Shown here: positions 13,841-25,800 of the stretch, one piece after another | Numbering within the stretch: position 1 is the first letter of the stretch | Layout of the letters: the number at the start of each line of letters is the position of its first letter | From: Arenicola marina | Taxonomy: Eukaryota; Annelida; Polychaeta; Arenicolidae | Length of the DNA: 64,000 nucleotides | Assembly: GCA_964019135.1 (NCBI GenBank) | Contig: OZ025258.1 | Location: forward strand, 2,480,001-2,544,000 | Direction: 5' to 3' | Notes under the pieces: generated by a model | Told to the model about the DNA's origin: nothing | Databases searched by the model: none | The model's input: only the letters and a program-made list of their open reading frames with translations | Position numbers and translations under genes: made by a program

Positions 13841-14696
13841 AGTACTACATTGGGTAGTTCTATTTTGTCGACAGCGTTAGATATGGCCGCAGTTCTCCAA
13901 ATCACAACTCCCGGCCTAACGGGTTTTGGCGTCAGTGCGTGTCTCCCTGACCAGGTGGCGCCACCTCATCTCTGCCTGGCCTAACCCTACCCCCTCCCCC
14001 CAGCCATGTCACCACCCCTGTCCGCGGAGGTCGGGGCCCCAACTCCCGCCATGTCACTGTCGTTGTATAGCAGACCGGGTCACGTGGCATACCGCCCGAG
14101 CGTCCCTGGTTGCCTTGCCCGGACCACGCTGTCCCCGGGCTCCATTACCCGCCTAAGTGCTGAATATATCGGTGGTCGGTGACATTTGATGGGCCGTGCT
14201 TTAGGGCCGTGCTTTAGGGCCGTGCTTTAGGGCGGCGGCTTCTCAAACGAGCCGGGATTTAGCAGATTGGATGTTGCCGTGTCACCACGAGTTGGGAAGC
14301 TATGGGGGAAGCTGGCAGACAGTAACTACGGGCGACCAATTGATGTTGCAATGTCAACATGACTTTGGTAGGCCAACAAAACAACACACAATGGCAATAG
14401 CTGGTCAAACAGTTATAACCAGGGATCCAATGCACAAATACCCGGAATTACTATACCAAGGAACATAGCTAAACTTTCGATTCTGTCCACTGAAAGTAGA
14501 GGATTCGAATATGTTATTGTGTTCACTGAGAGTGTCTATTTAATATACAGACCATGTCCCCCGTCAGTCTTAATAATCGTATTTCGTAGGCTCCAATGAA
14601 AACAGTCCCAGGTGAGAAGGTTCGTGAGTGATAGGGCCGATTAGGTTCTAATGAACGGTTAAAGCCGAGAAGCTGCCTAATGAGCAATGGAGTTCC
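13841..14696. other. Unique spacer between arrays C and D
   Basis: This is mixed-composition DNA with only short ORFs. The one structured element is a perfect triplication of a 13-bp unit (GGGCCGTGCTTTA) at 14191-14232. I found no RNA gene or recognisable exon. Confidence 0.55.
14191..14232. repeat. Three perfect copies of a 13-bp element
   Basis: GGGCCGTGCTTTA is repeated three times with no mismatch and ends in GGG. It may be a nascent minisatellite, since 13 bp is also the unit length of the mature arrays F and I. Confidence 0.9.
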
Positions 14697-15150
14697 GGAC
14701 GGGGCAGACCCGGGCGCCTTGTCGGGCGGACCCGAGCGCCTTGTGGGGCAGACCCGGGCGCCTTGTGGGGCAGACCCGGGCGCCTTGTGGGGCAGAACCG
14801 GGCGCCTTATGGGGTGGACCCGGGCGCCTTGTGGGGCAGACCGGGGCACCTTGTGGGGCAGACCCGGGCGCCTTGTGGGGCAGACCCGGGCGCCTTGTGG
14901 GGCAGAACCGGGCGCCTTATGGGGTGGACCCGGGCGCCTTGTGGGGCGGAACCGGGCGCCTTGTGGGGCAGACCCGGGCGCCTTGTGGGGCAGACCGGGG
15001 CACCTTGTGGGGCAGACCCGGGCGCCTTGTGGGGCAGACCGGGGCACCTTGTGGGGCAGACCCGGGCGCCTTGTGGGGCAGACCCGGGCGCCTTGTGGGG
15101 TGGACCCGGGCGCTTTGTGGGGCGGACCCGGGCGCCTTGTGGAGCAGACT
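14697..15150. repeat. Minisatellite D, 22-bp unit, about 20 copies
   Basis: The unit core is GACCCGGGCGCCTTGTGGGG. It contains two overlapping palindromic hexamers, CCCGGG and GGCGCC. Variants include GAACCGGGCGCCTTATGGGG and GACCGGGGCACC. Because 22 is not a multiple of three, the same DNA reads as three different 22-residue peptide repeats; I do not regard these as proteins. Confidence 0.95.
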
Positions 15151-15670
15151 GCGTGCCTTCTGAGGCAGTGTCGCGGTGTGGGGTGGGGTAGTTGAGGGTG
15201 GGGGTAAGGGTGGGGTGGATGGGCTGTGGCGCTGGGCGGGGTGATTGTACCTTTCCCACAAGCAGTGGATTGGCCACCTGAAGGAGGTCATTGTGGGTTT
15301 ATCCGCTCTGCGCTAGATTTGGTGTCGCCCCCCGGCTTATTGAGCTCCGGTCTGCTCAAGCACGTTGTTACGAGCGGTCAACCCCTGACGCCGCACCCCG
15401 CCACGCCGCCACCCCGCCACGCCGCCACCCCGCCCTGCTGCTCTGGCCCTGTGGTGCTCGTCAGAGCGTCGGGCTGGGCGGCCGGGCTACCAGAGATATC
15501 ACACACCGCGGTGCCCCGGACCCGATGGGAGATCCAGATAAGGAGGGCCGGGTTCTAATGAGGTCGCTCAGGATTCTGGAGCCGGAGGGGCGACTTGCCG
15601 GATATTAGGTGATAGGGTGGGCAGCGGACCGTGAACCGCTGCGGGCCCTCGACCTCCAGTGTATCTGAGG
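15151..15670. other. GC-rich spacer between arrays D and E
   Basis: The left part (about 15170-15240) is G-rich with GGGTGGGG runs resembling array E. The middle contains a short CCGCCAC-rich repeat (about 15396-15432). The short ORFs here show no recognisable domain. Confidence 0.55.
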
Positions 15671-18665
15671 GGGGTGGGGGAGGGCCAGGGGGTATTGGAC
15701 TGGTAACGGTGGGGTGGGGAGGGGCAGGAGGTATTGGACTGGTAAGGGTGGGGTGGGGGACGGGCAGGGGGTATTGGACTGGTAAGGGTGGGGTGGGGGA
15801 GGGGCAGGGGATATTGGACTGGTAAGGGTGGGGTGGGGGAGGGGCAGGGGGTATTGGACTGGTAAGGATGGGGTGGGGTGGGGAGGGGCAGGGGGTATTG
15901 GACTGGTAAGGGTAGGGTGGGGGAGGGGCAGGGGGTATTGGACTGGTAAGGGTATGGTGGGGGAAAGGGCAGGGGGTATTGGACTGCTAAGGGTGGGGTG
16001 GGGCGGGGCTGGGGGTATTGGACTGGAAAGGGTGGGGGTGGGGGGAGGGGCAGGGGGTATTGGACTGGTAGAGGGTGAGGTGGGGGAGGGGCAGGGGATC
16101 TTGGACTGGTAAGGGTAGGGTGGGGCGGGGCAGGGGGTATTGGACTGGTAAGGGTAGGGTGGGGGAGGGGCAGGGGTATTGGACTGGTAAGGGTAGGGTG
16201 GGGGCGGGGCAGGGGGTATTGGACTGGTAAGGGTACGGTGGGGGAAGGGCAGGGGGTATTGGACTGCAAAGGGTGGGTGGGGCGGGACAGGAAGTATTGG
16301 ACTGGTGAGGGTGGGGTGGGGGGAGGGGCAGGGGGTATTGGACTGGTAAGGGTAGGGTGGGGCGGGGCAGGGGGTATTGGACTGGTAAGGGTGGGGTGGG
16401 GAGGGGCTGGGGGTATTGGACTGGTAAGGGTGGGGTGGAGGAGGGGCAGAGGGTATTGGACTGGTAATGGTGGGGTGGGGAGGGGCATGGGGTATTGGAC
16501 TGGTAAGGGTGGGTGGGGGAGGGGCAGGGGGTATTGGACTGGTAAGGATGGAGTGGGGGAGGGGCAGGGGGTATTGGACTGGCAAGGGTGGGGTGGGGGA
16601 GGGGGCAGGGGCTATTGGGCTGGTAAGGGTGGGGTGAGGGAGGGGCAGGGGTATTGGACTGGTAAGGGTGGGGGTGGGGGAGGGGCAGGGGATATTGGAC
16701 TGGTAAGGGTGGGGGTGGGGGAGGGGTAGGGGATATTGGACTGGTAAGGGTGGGGTGGGGGGAGGGCCAGGGGTTATTGGACTGGTAAGGGTAGGGTGGG
16801 GGAGGGGCAGGGGGTATTGGACTGGTAAGGGTATGGTGGGGGAGGGACAGGGGGTATTGGACTAGTAAGGGTGGGGTGGGGGGCGGGGCAAGGGGCATTA
16901 GACTGGTAAGTGTGGGGTGGGGAGGGGCAGGGGGTATTGGACTGGTAAGGGTAGGGTGGGGAGGGGCAGGTGCAGGGGGTATTGGACTGGTAAGGGTGGG
17001 GTGGAGGAGGGGCAGGGCGTATTGGACTGGTAAGGGCGGAGAGGGGAGGAGGGCAGGGGGTATTGGACTGGTAAGGGAGGGGTGGGGGAGGGGCAGGGGG
17101 TATTGGACTCGTAAGGGTGGGGCGGAGGAGGGGCTGGGGGTATTGGACTGGTAAGGTGGGGTGGAGGAGGGGCTGGGGGTATTGGACTGGTAAGGGTGGG
17201 GTGGAGGAGGGGGCTGGGGGTATTGGACTGGTAAGGGTGGGGTAGAGGAGGGGCTGGGGTATTGGACAGGTAAGGGTGGGGTGGAGGAGGGGCTGGGGGT
17301 ATTGGACTGGTAAGGGTGGGGTGGGGGAGGGGGCATGGGGTATTGGACTGGTAAGGATGGGGTGGGGAAGGGGCAGGGGGTATTGGACTGGTAACGGTGG
17401 GGTGGGGGAGGGGCAGGGGGTATTGGACTGGTAAGGGTGAGGTGGGGGGGAGGGGCATGGGGTATTGGACTGGTAAGGGTGGGGGTGGGAGAGGGGCATG
17501 GGGTATTGGACTGGTAAGGGTGGGGTGGGGAGGGGGCATGGGGTATTGGACTGGTATGGGTGGGGTGGGGGAGGGGCTGGGGTATTGGAATGGTAAGGGT
17601 AGGGTGGGGGTAGGGGCAGGGGGTATTGGACTGGTAAGGGTGGGGTGGGGGAGGGGCAAGGGGTATTGGACTGGTAATGGTGGGGTGGGGCGGCGCAGGG
17701 GGTATTGGACTGGTAAGGGTGGGGTGGAGGAGGGGCAGGGGGTATTGGACTGGTAAGGGTGGAGTGGAGGAGGGGCAGGGGGTATTGGACTGGTAAGGGT
17801 GGAGTGGAGGAGGGGCAGGGGGGTATTGGACTGGTAAGGGTGGGGTGGAGGAGGGGCTGGGGGTATTGGACTGGTAATGGTGGGGTGGGGCGGCGCAGGG
17901 GGGTATTGGACTGGTAAGGGTGGAGTGGAGGAGGGGGCAGGGGGTATTGGACTGGTAAGGGTGGGGTGGAGGAGGGGGCAGGGGGTATTGGACTGGTAAG
18001 GGTGGAGTGGAGGAGGGGCAGAGGGTATTGGACTGGTAAGGGTGGGGTGGAGGAGGGGGCTGGGGGTATGTAGACTGGTAAGGGTGGGGTGGAGGAGGAG
18101 CAGGGGGTATTGGACTGGTAAGGGTGGGGTGGAGGAGGAGCAGGGAGTATTGGACTGGTANNNNNNNNNNNNNNNNNNNNNNNNNNNNNNNNNNNNNNNN
18201 NNNNNNNNNNNNNNNNNNNNNNNNNNNNNNNNNNNNNNNNNNNNNNNNNNNNNNNNNNNNNNNNNNNNNNNNNNNNNNNNNNNNNNNNNNNNNNNNNNNN
18301 NNNNNNNNNNNNNNNNNNNNNNNNNNNNNNNNNNNNNNNNNNNNNNNNNNNNNNNNNNNNTATTGGACTGGTAAGGGTGGGGTGGAGGAGGGACTGGGGG
18401 TATTGGACTGGTAAGGGTGGGGTGGGGGAGGGGTAGGGGGTATTGGACTGGTAAGGGTGGGGTGGAGGAGGGGCAGGGAGTATTGGACTGGTAAGGGTGG
18501 GGTGGAGGAGGGGCAAGGGGTATTGGACTGGTAAGGGTGGGGTGGGGGAGGGGCAGGGGGTATTGGACTGGTAAGGGTCGGGTGGAGGAGGGGCTGGGGG
18601 TATTGAACTGGTAAGGGTGGGGTGGAGGAGGGGCTGGGGATATTGGACTGGTAAAGGTGGGGTAG
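15671..18665. repeat. Minisatellite E, 40-bp G-rich unit, about 75 copies including a gap
   Basis: The unit starts GTATTGGACTGGTAAGGGTG and continues as a G-rich tail (GGGTGGGGGAGGGGCAGGGG, 39-41 bp in total). Each unit has at least four runs of three or more G on the plus strand, enough for a G-quadruplex within one unit. The right half favours GTGGAGGAGGGG tails and the left half GTGGGGGAGGGG tails. The minus-strand open frame of about 950 codons is a proline-rich artefact of the repeat. The array is interrupted by 200 Ns. Confidence 0.96.
18161..18360. other. Assembly gap of 200 N
   Basis: Exactly 200 ambiguous bases lie inside array E, flanked on both sides by 40-bp units. The round length suggests a placeholder, so the true copy number of array E is unknown. 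Confidence 0.99.
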
Positions 18666-19126
18666 GACAAAGGTATGGTTGAGCAAGGGGAAGGATAGGG
18701 TTGGGAAATGGAAACGGGTTGGGTTGTTGAAAAGATGTTGGGAAGGGACGGGCGAAGAGGTGAGACTGTTGAGGTGAGATGACAGTGTAAATGCTGGGGA
18801 AAGGGCGGGATGTGGGGGAGAATGATGAATCATTGACGAGCTGGGGAGGAGTGAAGGAATGGCTACGGGATAGGAACATGGATCAGTCAGTCAGTTGAAA
18901 TGGTTCGGATGGTTTGGAGGGATGGGCGCGTTGGGAAGAGGGTGAGTGAATGGGTGCGGTGAGAGATTTTGCGAGAACAGATTAAGGAGAGGTATGCGAA
19001 GTGTGGCGGAGGGAGTGGGCAGAGTTGTTGAGAAGGAAGTTAAGTGGTGAGACGACATGGAGTTGGACGACGTTTAACCCCGAGGTCATGGTACTTCAAA
19101 GGGAATGCCAAAGGGCGGCAGATACG
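18666..19126. other. Unique spacer between arrays E and F
   Basis: This purine-rich sequence gradually loses resemblance to array E. I see no exon, RNA gene or mobile element. The open frame beginning at 19001 runs into array F and is not supported as a gene. Confidence 0.55.
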
Positions 19127-21435
19127 TACCCCGCAGCCATCCCCCACAGCCATCCCTGCCATCCCACAGCCATCCCTGCCATCCCCCGCAGCCATACCCG
19201 ACAGCCATCCCCCGTCATCCCCCGCAGCCACCCCCCACAGCCATCCCCAACAGCCATCCCCCGCAGCCATCCGCCGTCATCCCCCGCACCCACCCCCCAC
19301 AGCCATCCCCCGCAGCCATCCCCCGTCATCCCCCGCAGCCACCCCCCACAGCCATCCCCAACAGCCATCCCCCGCAGCCATCCGCCGTCATCCCCCGCAG
19401 CCACCCCCCACAGCCATCCCCCGCAGCCATCCCCCGTCATCCCCCGCAGCCACCCCCCACAGCCATCCCCCGCAGCCATCCGCCGTCATCCCCCGCAGCC
19501 ACCCCCCACAGCCATCCCCCGCAGCCATCCCCCGTCATCCCCCGCAGCCACCCCCCACAGCCATCCCAAACAGCCATCCCCCACAGCCATCCGCCGTCAT
19601 CCCCCGCAGCCACCCCCCACAGCCATCCCCCGCAGCCATCCCCCACAGCCATCCCCCACAGCCATTCCCCGTCATCCCCCACAGCCATCCCCCACAGCCA
19701 TCCCCCGTCATACCCCGCCGCCACCCCCCCAGCCATCCCCCACAGCCATCCCCCGTCATCCCCCGCCGCCACCTCCACAGCCATCCCCCACAGCCATCCC
19801 CCGTCATCCCCCACAGCCATCCCCCACAGCCATCCCCGGTCATCCCCCGCAGCCACGCCCCACAGCCATCCCCCACAGCCATCCCCCACAGCCATCCGCC
19901 GTCATCCCCCGCAGCCACCCCCACAGCCATCCCCCGCAGCCATCCCCGACAGCCATCCCCCACAGCCACCCCCCGTCATCCCCCACAGCCATCCCCCACA
20001 GCCATCCCCCGTCATCCCCCGCCGCCACCCCCTCAGCCATCCCCCACAGCCATCCCCCGTCATACCCCGCCGCCACCCCCACAGCCATCCCCCACAGCCA
20101 TCCCCCGTCATCCCCCACAGCCATCCCCCACAGCCATCCCCCGTCATCCCCCGCAGCCACCACCCACAGCCATCCCCCACAGCCATCCCCCGTCATCCCC
20201 CACAGCCATCCCCCACAGCCATCCCCGTCATCCCCCGCCACCACCCCCACAGCCATCCCCCACAGCCATCCCCCGTCATCCCCCGCAGCCACCCCCCACA
20301 GCCATCACCCACAGCCATCCCCCGTCATCCCCCGCCGCCACCCCCACAGCCATCCCCCACAGCCATCCCCCGTCATCTCCCGCAGCCATACCCCGCAGCC
20401 ATACCCCGCAGCCATCCCCCACAGTCATCCCCCACAGCCATACCCCACAGCCATCCCCCACAGTCATCCCCCGCAGCCATCTCCCACAGCCATCCCCCAC
20501 AGCCATCCCCGCAGCCATCCCCCACAGCCATCCGCCGCAGCCATCCCCCACAGTCATCCCCCACAGCCATCCCCCACAGCCATCCCCCACAGTCATCCCC
20601 CACAGCCATCCCCCGCAGCCATACCCCGCAGCCATCCCCCGCAGTCATCCCCCACAACCATCCCCCACAGTCATCCCCCACAGCCATCTCTCGCAACCAT
20701 CCCCCACAGCCATCCCCCAAAGCCATCCCTCAAAGCCATACCCCGCAGCCATCCCCCGCAGCCATACCCCGCAGCCATACCCCGCAGCCATCCCCCACAG
20801 TCATCCCTGCCATCCCCCACAGCCATCCCTGCCATCCCCCACAGCCATCCCCCACAGCCATCCTCCACAGCCATCCCTGCCATCCCCCACAGCCATCCCC
20901 CACAGTCATCCCCCACAGCCATTCCCCACAGCCATCCCCCGCAGCCATCCCCAACAGTCATCCCCCGCAGCCATCTCCCACAGCCATCCCCCACAGCCAT
21001 CCCCGCAGCCATCCCCCACAGCCATCCGCCGCAGCCATCCCCCACAGTCATCCCCCACAGCCATCCCCCACAGCCATCCCCCACAGTCATCCCCCACAGC
21101 CATCCCCCGCAGCCATACCCCGCAGCCATCCCCCGCAGTCATCCCCCACAACCATCCCCCACAGTCATCCCCCACAGCCATCCCCCACAGCCATCCCCTA
21201 CAGCCATCCCCCACAGCCATCCCCCACAGCCATCCCCCACAGCCATCCCCTACAGCCATCCCCCACAGCCATCCCCCACAGTCATCCCCCACAGCCATCC
21301 CCCACAGCCATCCCCTACAGCCATCCCCCACAACCATCCCCCACAGTCATCCCCCACAGCCATCCCCCACAGCCATCCCCTACAGCCATCCCCCACAGCC
21401 ATCCCCCACAGCCATCCCCCGCAGCCATCCCCCGC
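19127..21435. repeat. Minisatellite F, 13-bp unit, about 178 copies
   Basis: The unit is CAGCCATCCCCCA, with variants CGTCATCCCCC, CAGTCATCCCCCA and CAGCCATACCCCG. The left half is rich in CGTCATCCCCCGCAGCCACC combinations and the right half in CAGCCATCCCCCACAGTCATC. A block of about 230 bp starting at 20461 is repeated almost exactly starting at 20955 (offset 494 bp, 38 units). All three plus frames are open because the unit has no stop codon; the resulting peptides are rich in His, Pro and Ser and are regarded as artefacts. Confidence 0.96.
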
Positions 21436-21960
21436 AAGACACACCTCTCCCATGGCCCCCAGCACTGCCCCCGGGGCCTGAGCATACACAACTCGGAATG
21501 TTCGCTTGATGCCGGGTCTCACAGCTCAGTCAACGCGCAGACATACACAGGCAAACATACAGCTCTAGAACCCAATGGAATCGTATTGTTGCCTCTTCAG
21601 TTGATTCATTGAGGAAGACAAGACGTGGGAAGACACAGGGGGACAGCGAGCGCCCGGTGTTGGCGGCGGCCTCAGAGAGGTCACTCCCTGCAGGCATGGC
21701 GGTGAACAAAGGCCCCGGACCTCTCACCCACAGACTGTCCCACTCCGCTGTTCCCTGTCTTCCCTGGGTGTGGCAGGTGCCTGCGTCCACTGTCACGCAC
21801 AGCTCCCCGCCAAATGAAGCCTGCCGCCAGCCGGGGCTAGCATCGATCTCCAGGCAGCCAATGGGAGGGCGGTGCGTGCTGGCGGTCCGCCTGGCCCAGG
21901 GCCTCAAATAGCGCGGCGCGGCCGTCCATGGGCAAGTCAGGGGCGAGGCGAGCGGCCAGC
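21436..21960. other. CpG-rich unique island between arrays F and G
   Basis: This is unique GC-rich sequence with a CCAAT motif and a GC box near 21858-21872. A short ORF with an ATG at 21696 ends near 21911, but the product is not recognisable. It could be a promoter-containing island, but no transcript can be supported. Confidence 0.45.
21858..21872 (+). promoter_or_regulatory. Possible CCAAT plus GC-box promoter element
   Basis: CCAAT (21858-21862) is followed closely by GGGCGG (21867-21872) in a CpG-rich stretch leading to a GCGCGGCGCGGCCG segment near 21913. These are common components of TATA-less animal promoters, but both motifs are short and could occur by chance. No gene is visible downstream before array G. 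Confidence 0.15.
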
Positions 21961-22762
21961 AAGCAGCACGCCGCACTCCACGCTCGCCACTGGTGGCTAG
22001 GCAGCGCCACACTCCACGCTCACGACTGGTGGCTAGGCAGCGCCGCACTCCACGCTCGCCACTGGTTGCTAGGCAGCGCCGCACTCCACGCTCGCCACTG
22101 GTGGCTAGGAAGCGCCACACTCCACGCTCACCACTGGTGGCTAGGCAGCGCCACACTCCACGCTCACCACTGGTGGCTAGGCAGCGCCACACTCCACGCT
22201 CACCACTGGTGGCTAGGCAGCGCCACACTCCACGTTCACCACTGGTGGCTAGGCAGCGCCGCACTCCACGCTCGCCACTGGTGGCTAGGCAGCGCCACAC
22301 TCCACGCTCGCCACTGGTGGCTAGGCAGCGCCACACTCCACCCTCACCACTGGTTGCTAGGCAGCGCCACACTCCACGCTCACCACTGGTGGCTAGGCAG
22401 CGCCACACTCCACGTTCACCACTGGTGGCTAGGCAGCGCCGCACTCCACGCTCGCCACTGGTGGCTAGGAAGCGCCACACTCCACGCTCACCACTGGTGG
22501 CTAGGCAGCGCCACACTCCACGCTCACCACTGGTTGCTAGGCAGCGCCACACTCCACGCTCACCACTGGTGGCTAGGCAGCGCCACACTCCACGCTCACC
22601 ACTGGTGGCTAGGCAGCGCCGCACTCCACGCTCGCCACTGGTGGCTAGGCAGCGCCGCACTCCACGCTCGCCACTGGTTGCTAGGCAGCGCCACACTCCA
22701 CGCTCACCACTGGTGGCTAGGCAGCGCCACACTCCACGCTCGCCACTGGTGGCAGGCAGCGC
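21961..22762. repeat. Minisatellite G, 36-bp unit, about 22 copies
   Basis: The unit contains CCACACTCCACGCTCACCAC followed by TGGTGGCTAGGCAG. CCACTGGTGG inside each unit can form a small stem. Point variants include CACGCTCGCC, GGTTGC and CTAGGAAG. The final unit has lost CTA (GGTGGCAGGCAG). An isolated copy of this unit occurs inside array H at 23431-23462. Confidence 0.96.
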
Positions 22763-22823
22763 TCTGACTGACGCAGAACACTGGCCACACACCACGGGAA
22801 CATACAGGTGGGTGAAGGCCGGT

Positions 22824-25800
22824 CCTCTCTGGTCATGCATACACTGCACCCTCTGTGGCCATTCATACACTGCACGCTCTCTGCCCATTCATACACTGCA
22901 CCCTCTCTGGCCATTGATACACTGCACCCTCTCTGGCCATTCATACACGGCACCCTCTCTGGCCATTCATACACTGCACCCTCTCTGACCTTTCATACAC
23001 TGCACCCTTTCTGGCCATTCATACACTGCACCCTCTCTGGCCATTCATACACTGCACCCTCTCTGGCCATTCATACACTGCACCCTTTCTGGCCATTCAT
23101 ACACTGCACCCTCTCTGGCCATTCTTACACTGCACGCTCTCTGGCCATTCATACACTGCGCCCTCTCTGGCCATTCATACACTGCACCCTCTCTGGCCAT
23201 TCATACACTGCGCCCTCTCTGGCCATTCATACACTGCACCCTCTCTGGCCATTCATACACTGCACCCTCTCTGGCCATTCATACACTGCACCCTCTCTGG
23301 CCATTCATACACTGCGCCCTCTCTGGCCATTCATACATTGCACCCTCTCTGGCCATTCATACACTGCGCCCTCTCTGGCCATTCATACACTGCACCCTCT
23401 CTGGCCATTCATACCCTGCGCCCTCTCTGGTGGCTAGGCAGCGCCACACTCCACGCTCACCACACTGCACCCTCTCTGGCCATTGATACACTGCACCCTC
23501 TCTGGCCATTCATACACTGCACCCTTTCTGGCCATTCATACACTGCACCCTCTCTGGCCATTCATACACTGCACCCTTTCTGGCCATTCATACACTGCAC
23601 CCTCTCTGACCTTTCATACACTGCACCCTCTCTGGCCATTCATACACTGCACCCTCTCTGGCTGTTCATACACTGCACCCTCTCTGGCCATTCATACACT
23701 GCACCCTCTCTGGCCATTCATACACTGCACCCTCTCTGACCTTTCATACACTGCACCCTCTCTGGTCATTCATACACAGTACCCTCTCTGACCATTCATA
23801 CACTGCACCCTCTCTGGCCATTCTTACACTGCACCCTCTCTGGCCATTCATACACTGCACCCTCTCTGGCCATTCATACACTGCACCCTCTCTGACCTTT
23901 CATACACTGCACCCTCTCTGGCCATTCATACACTGCACCCTCTCTGGCCATTCTTACACTGCACCCTCTCTGGCCATTCTTACACTGCACCCTCTCTGGC
24001 CATTCATACACTGCACCCTCTCTGACCTTTCATACACTGCACCCTCTCTGGCCATTCATACACTGCACCCTCTCTGGCCATTCATACACTGCACCCTCTC
24101 TGGCCATTGATACACTGCACCCTCTCTGGCCATTGATACACTGCACCCTCTCTGGCCATTCATACACTGCACCCTCTCTGGCCATTCATACACTGCACCC
24201 TCTCTGGCCATTCATACACTGCACCCTCTCTGGCCATTCATACACTGCACCCTCTCTGGCCATTGATACACTGCACCCTCTCTGGCCATTGATACACTGC
24301 ACCCTCTCTGGCCATTCATACCCTGCACCCTCTCTGGCCATTCATACACTGCACCCTCTCTGGCCATTCATACACTGCACCCTCTCTGGCCATTCATACA
24401 CTGCACCCTCTCTGGTCATTCATACACAGTACCCTCTCTGGCCATTGATACACTGCACCCTCTCTGGCCATTCATACACTGCACCCTCTCTGGCCATTCA
24501 TACAATGTACCCTCTCTGGCCATTCATACACTGCACCCTCTCTGGCCATTCATACACTGCACCCTCTCTGGCCATTCATACACTGCACCCTCTCTGGCCA
24601 TTCATACACTGCACCCTCTCTGACCTTTCATACACTGCACCCTCTCTGGCCATTCATACACTGCACCCTTTCTGGCCATTCATACACTGCACCCTCTCTG
24701 ACCTTTCATACACTGCACCCTCTCTGGCCATTCATACACTGCACCCTCTCTGGCCTTTCATACACTGCACCCTCTCTGGCCATTCATACACTGCACCCTC
24801 TCTGGCCATTCATACACAGTACCCTCTCTGACCATTCATACACTGCACCCTCTCTGGCCATTCATACACTGCACCCTCTCTGGCCATTCATACACTGCAC
24901 CCTCTCTGACCTTTCATACACTGCACCCTCTCTGGTCATTCATACACAGTACCCTCTCTGACCATTCATACACTGCACCCTCTCTGGCCATTCATACACT
25001 GCACCCTCTCTGACCTTTCATACACTGCACCCTCTCTGGTCATTCATACACAGTACCCTCTCTGACCATTCATACACTGCACCCTCTCTGGCCATTGATA
25101 CACTGCACCCTCTCTGACCTTTCATACACTGCACCCTCTCTGGCCATTCATACACTGCACCCTCTCTGGCCATTCATACACTGCACCCTCTCTGGCCATT
25201 CATACACTGCACCCTCTCTGGCCATTCATACACTGCACCCTCTCTGACCTTTCATACACTGCACCCTCTCTGGCCATTCATACACTGCACCCTCTCTGGC
25301 CATTCATACACAGTACCCTCTCTGACCTTTCATACACTGCACCCTCTCTGGCCATTCATACACTGCACCCTCTCTGGCCATTCATACACTGCACCCTCTC
25401 TGACCTTTCATACACTGCACCCTCTCTGGCCATTCATAAACTGCACCCTCTCTGGCCATTGATACACTGCACCCTCTCTGACCATTCATACACTGCACCC
25501 TCTCTGGCCATTCATACACTGCACCCTTTCTGGCCATTCATACACTGCGCCCTCTCTGGCCATTCATACACTGCACCCTCTCTGGCCATTCATACACTGC
25601 ACCCTCTCTGGCCATTCATACACTGCACCCTCTCTGGCCATTCATACACTGCACCCTCTCTGGCCATTGATACACTGCACCCTCTCTGGCCATTGATACA
25701 CTGCACCCTCTCTGGCCATTCATACACTGCACCCTCTCTGACCATTCATACACAGTACCCTCTCTGACCTTTCATACACTGCACCCTCTCTGGCCATTCA

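Noticed and set aside
14191..14232. Interstitial telomere repeat from TTAGGG
   Set aside because: TTAGGG occurs only as part of a 13-bp unit and is not itself in tandem.
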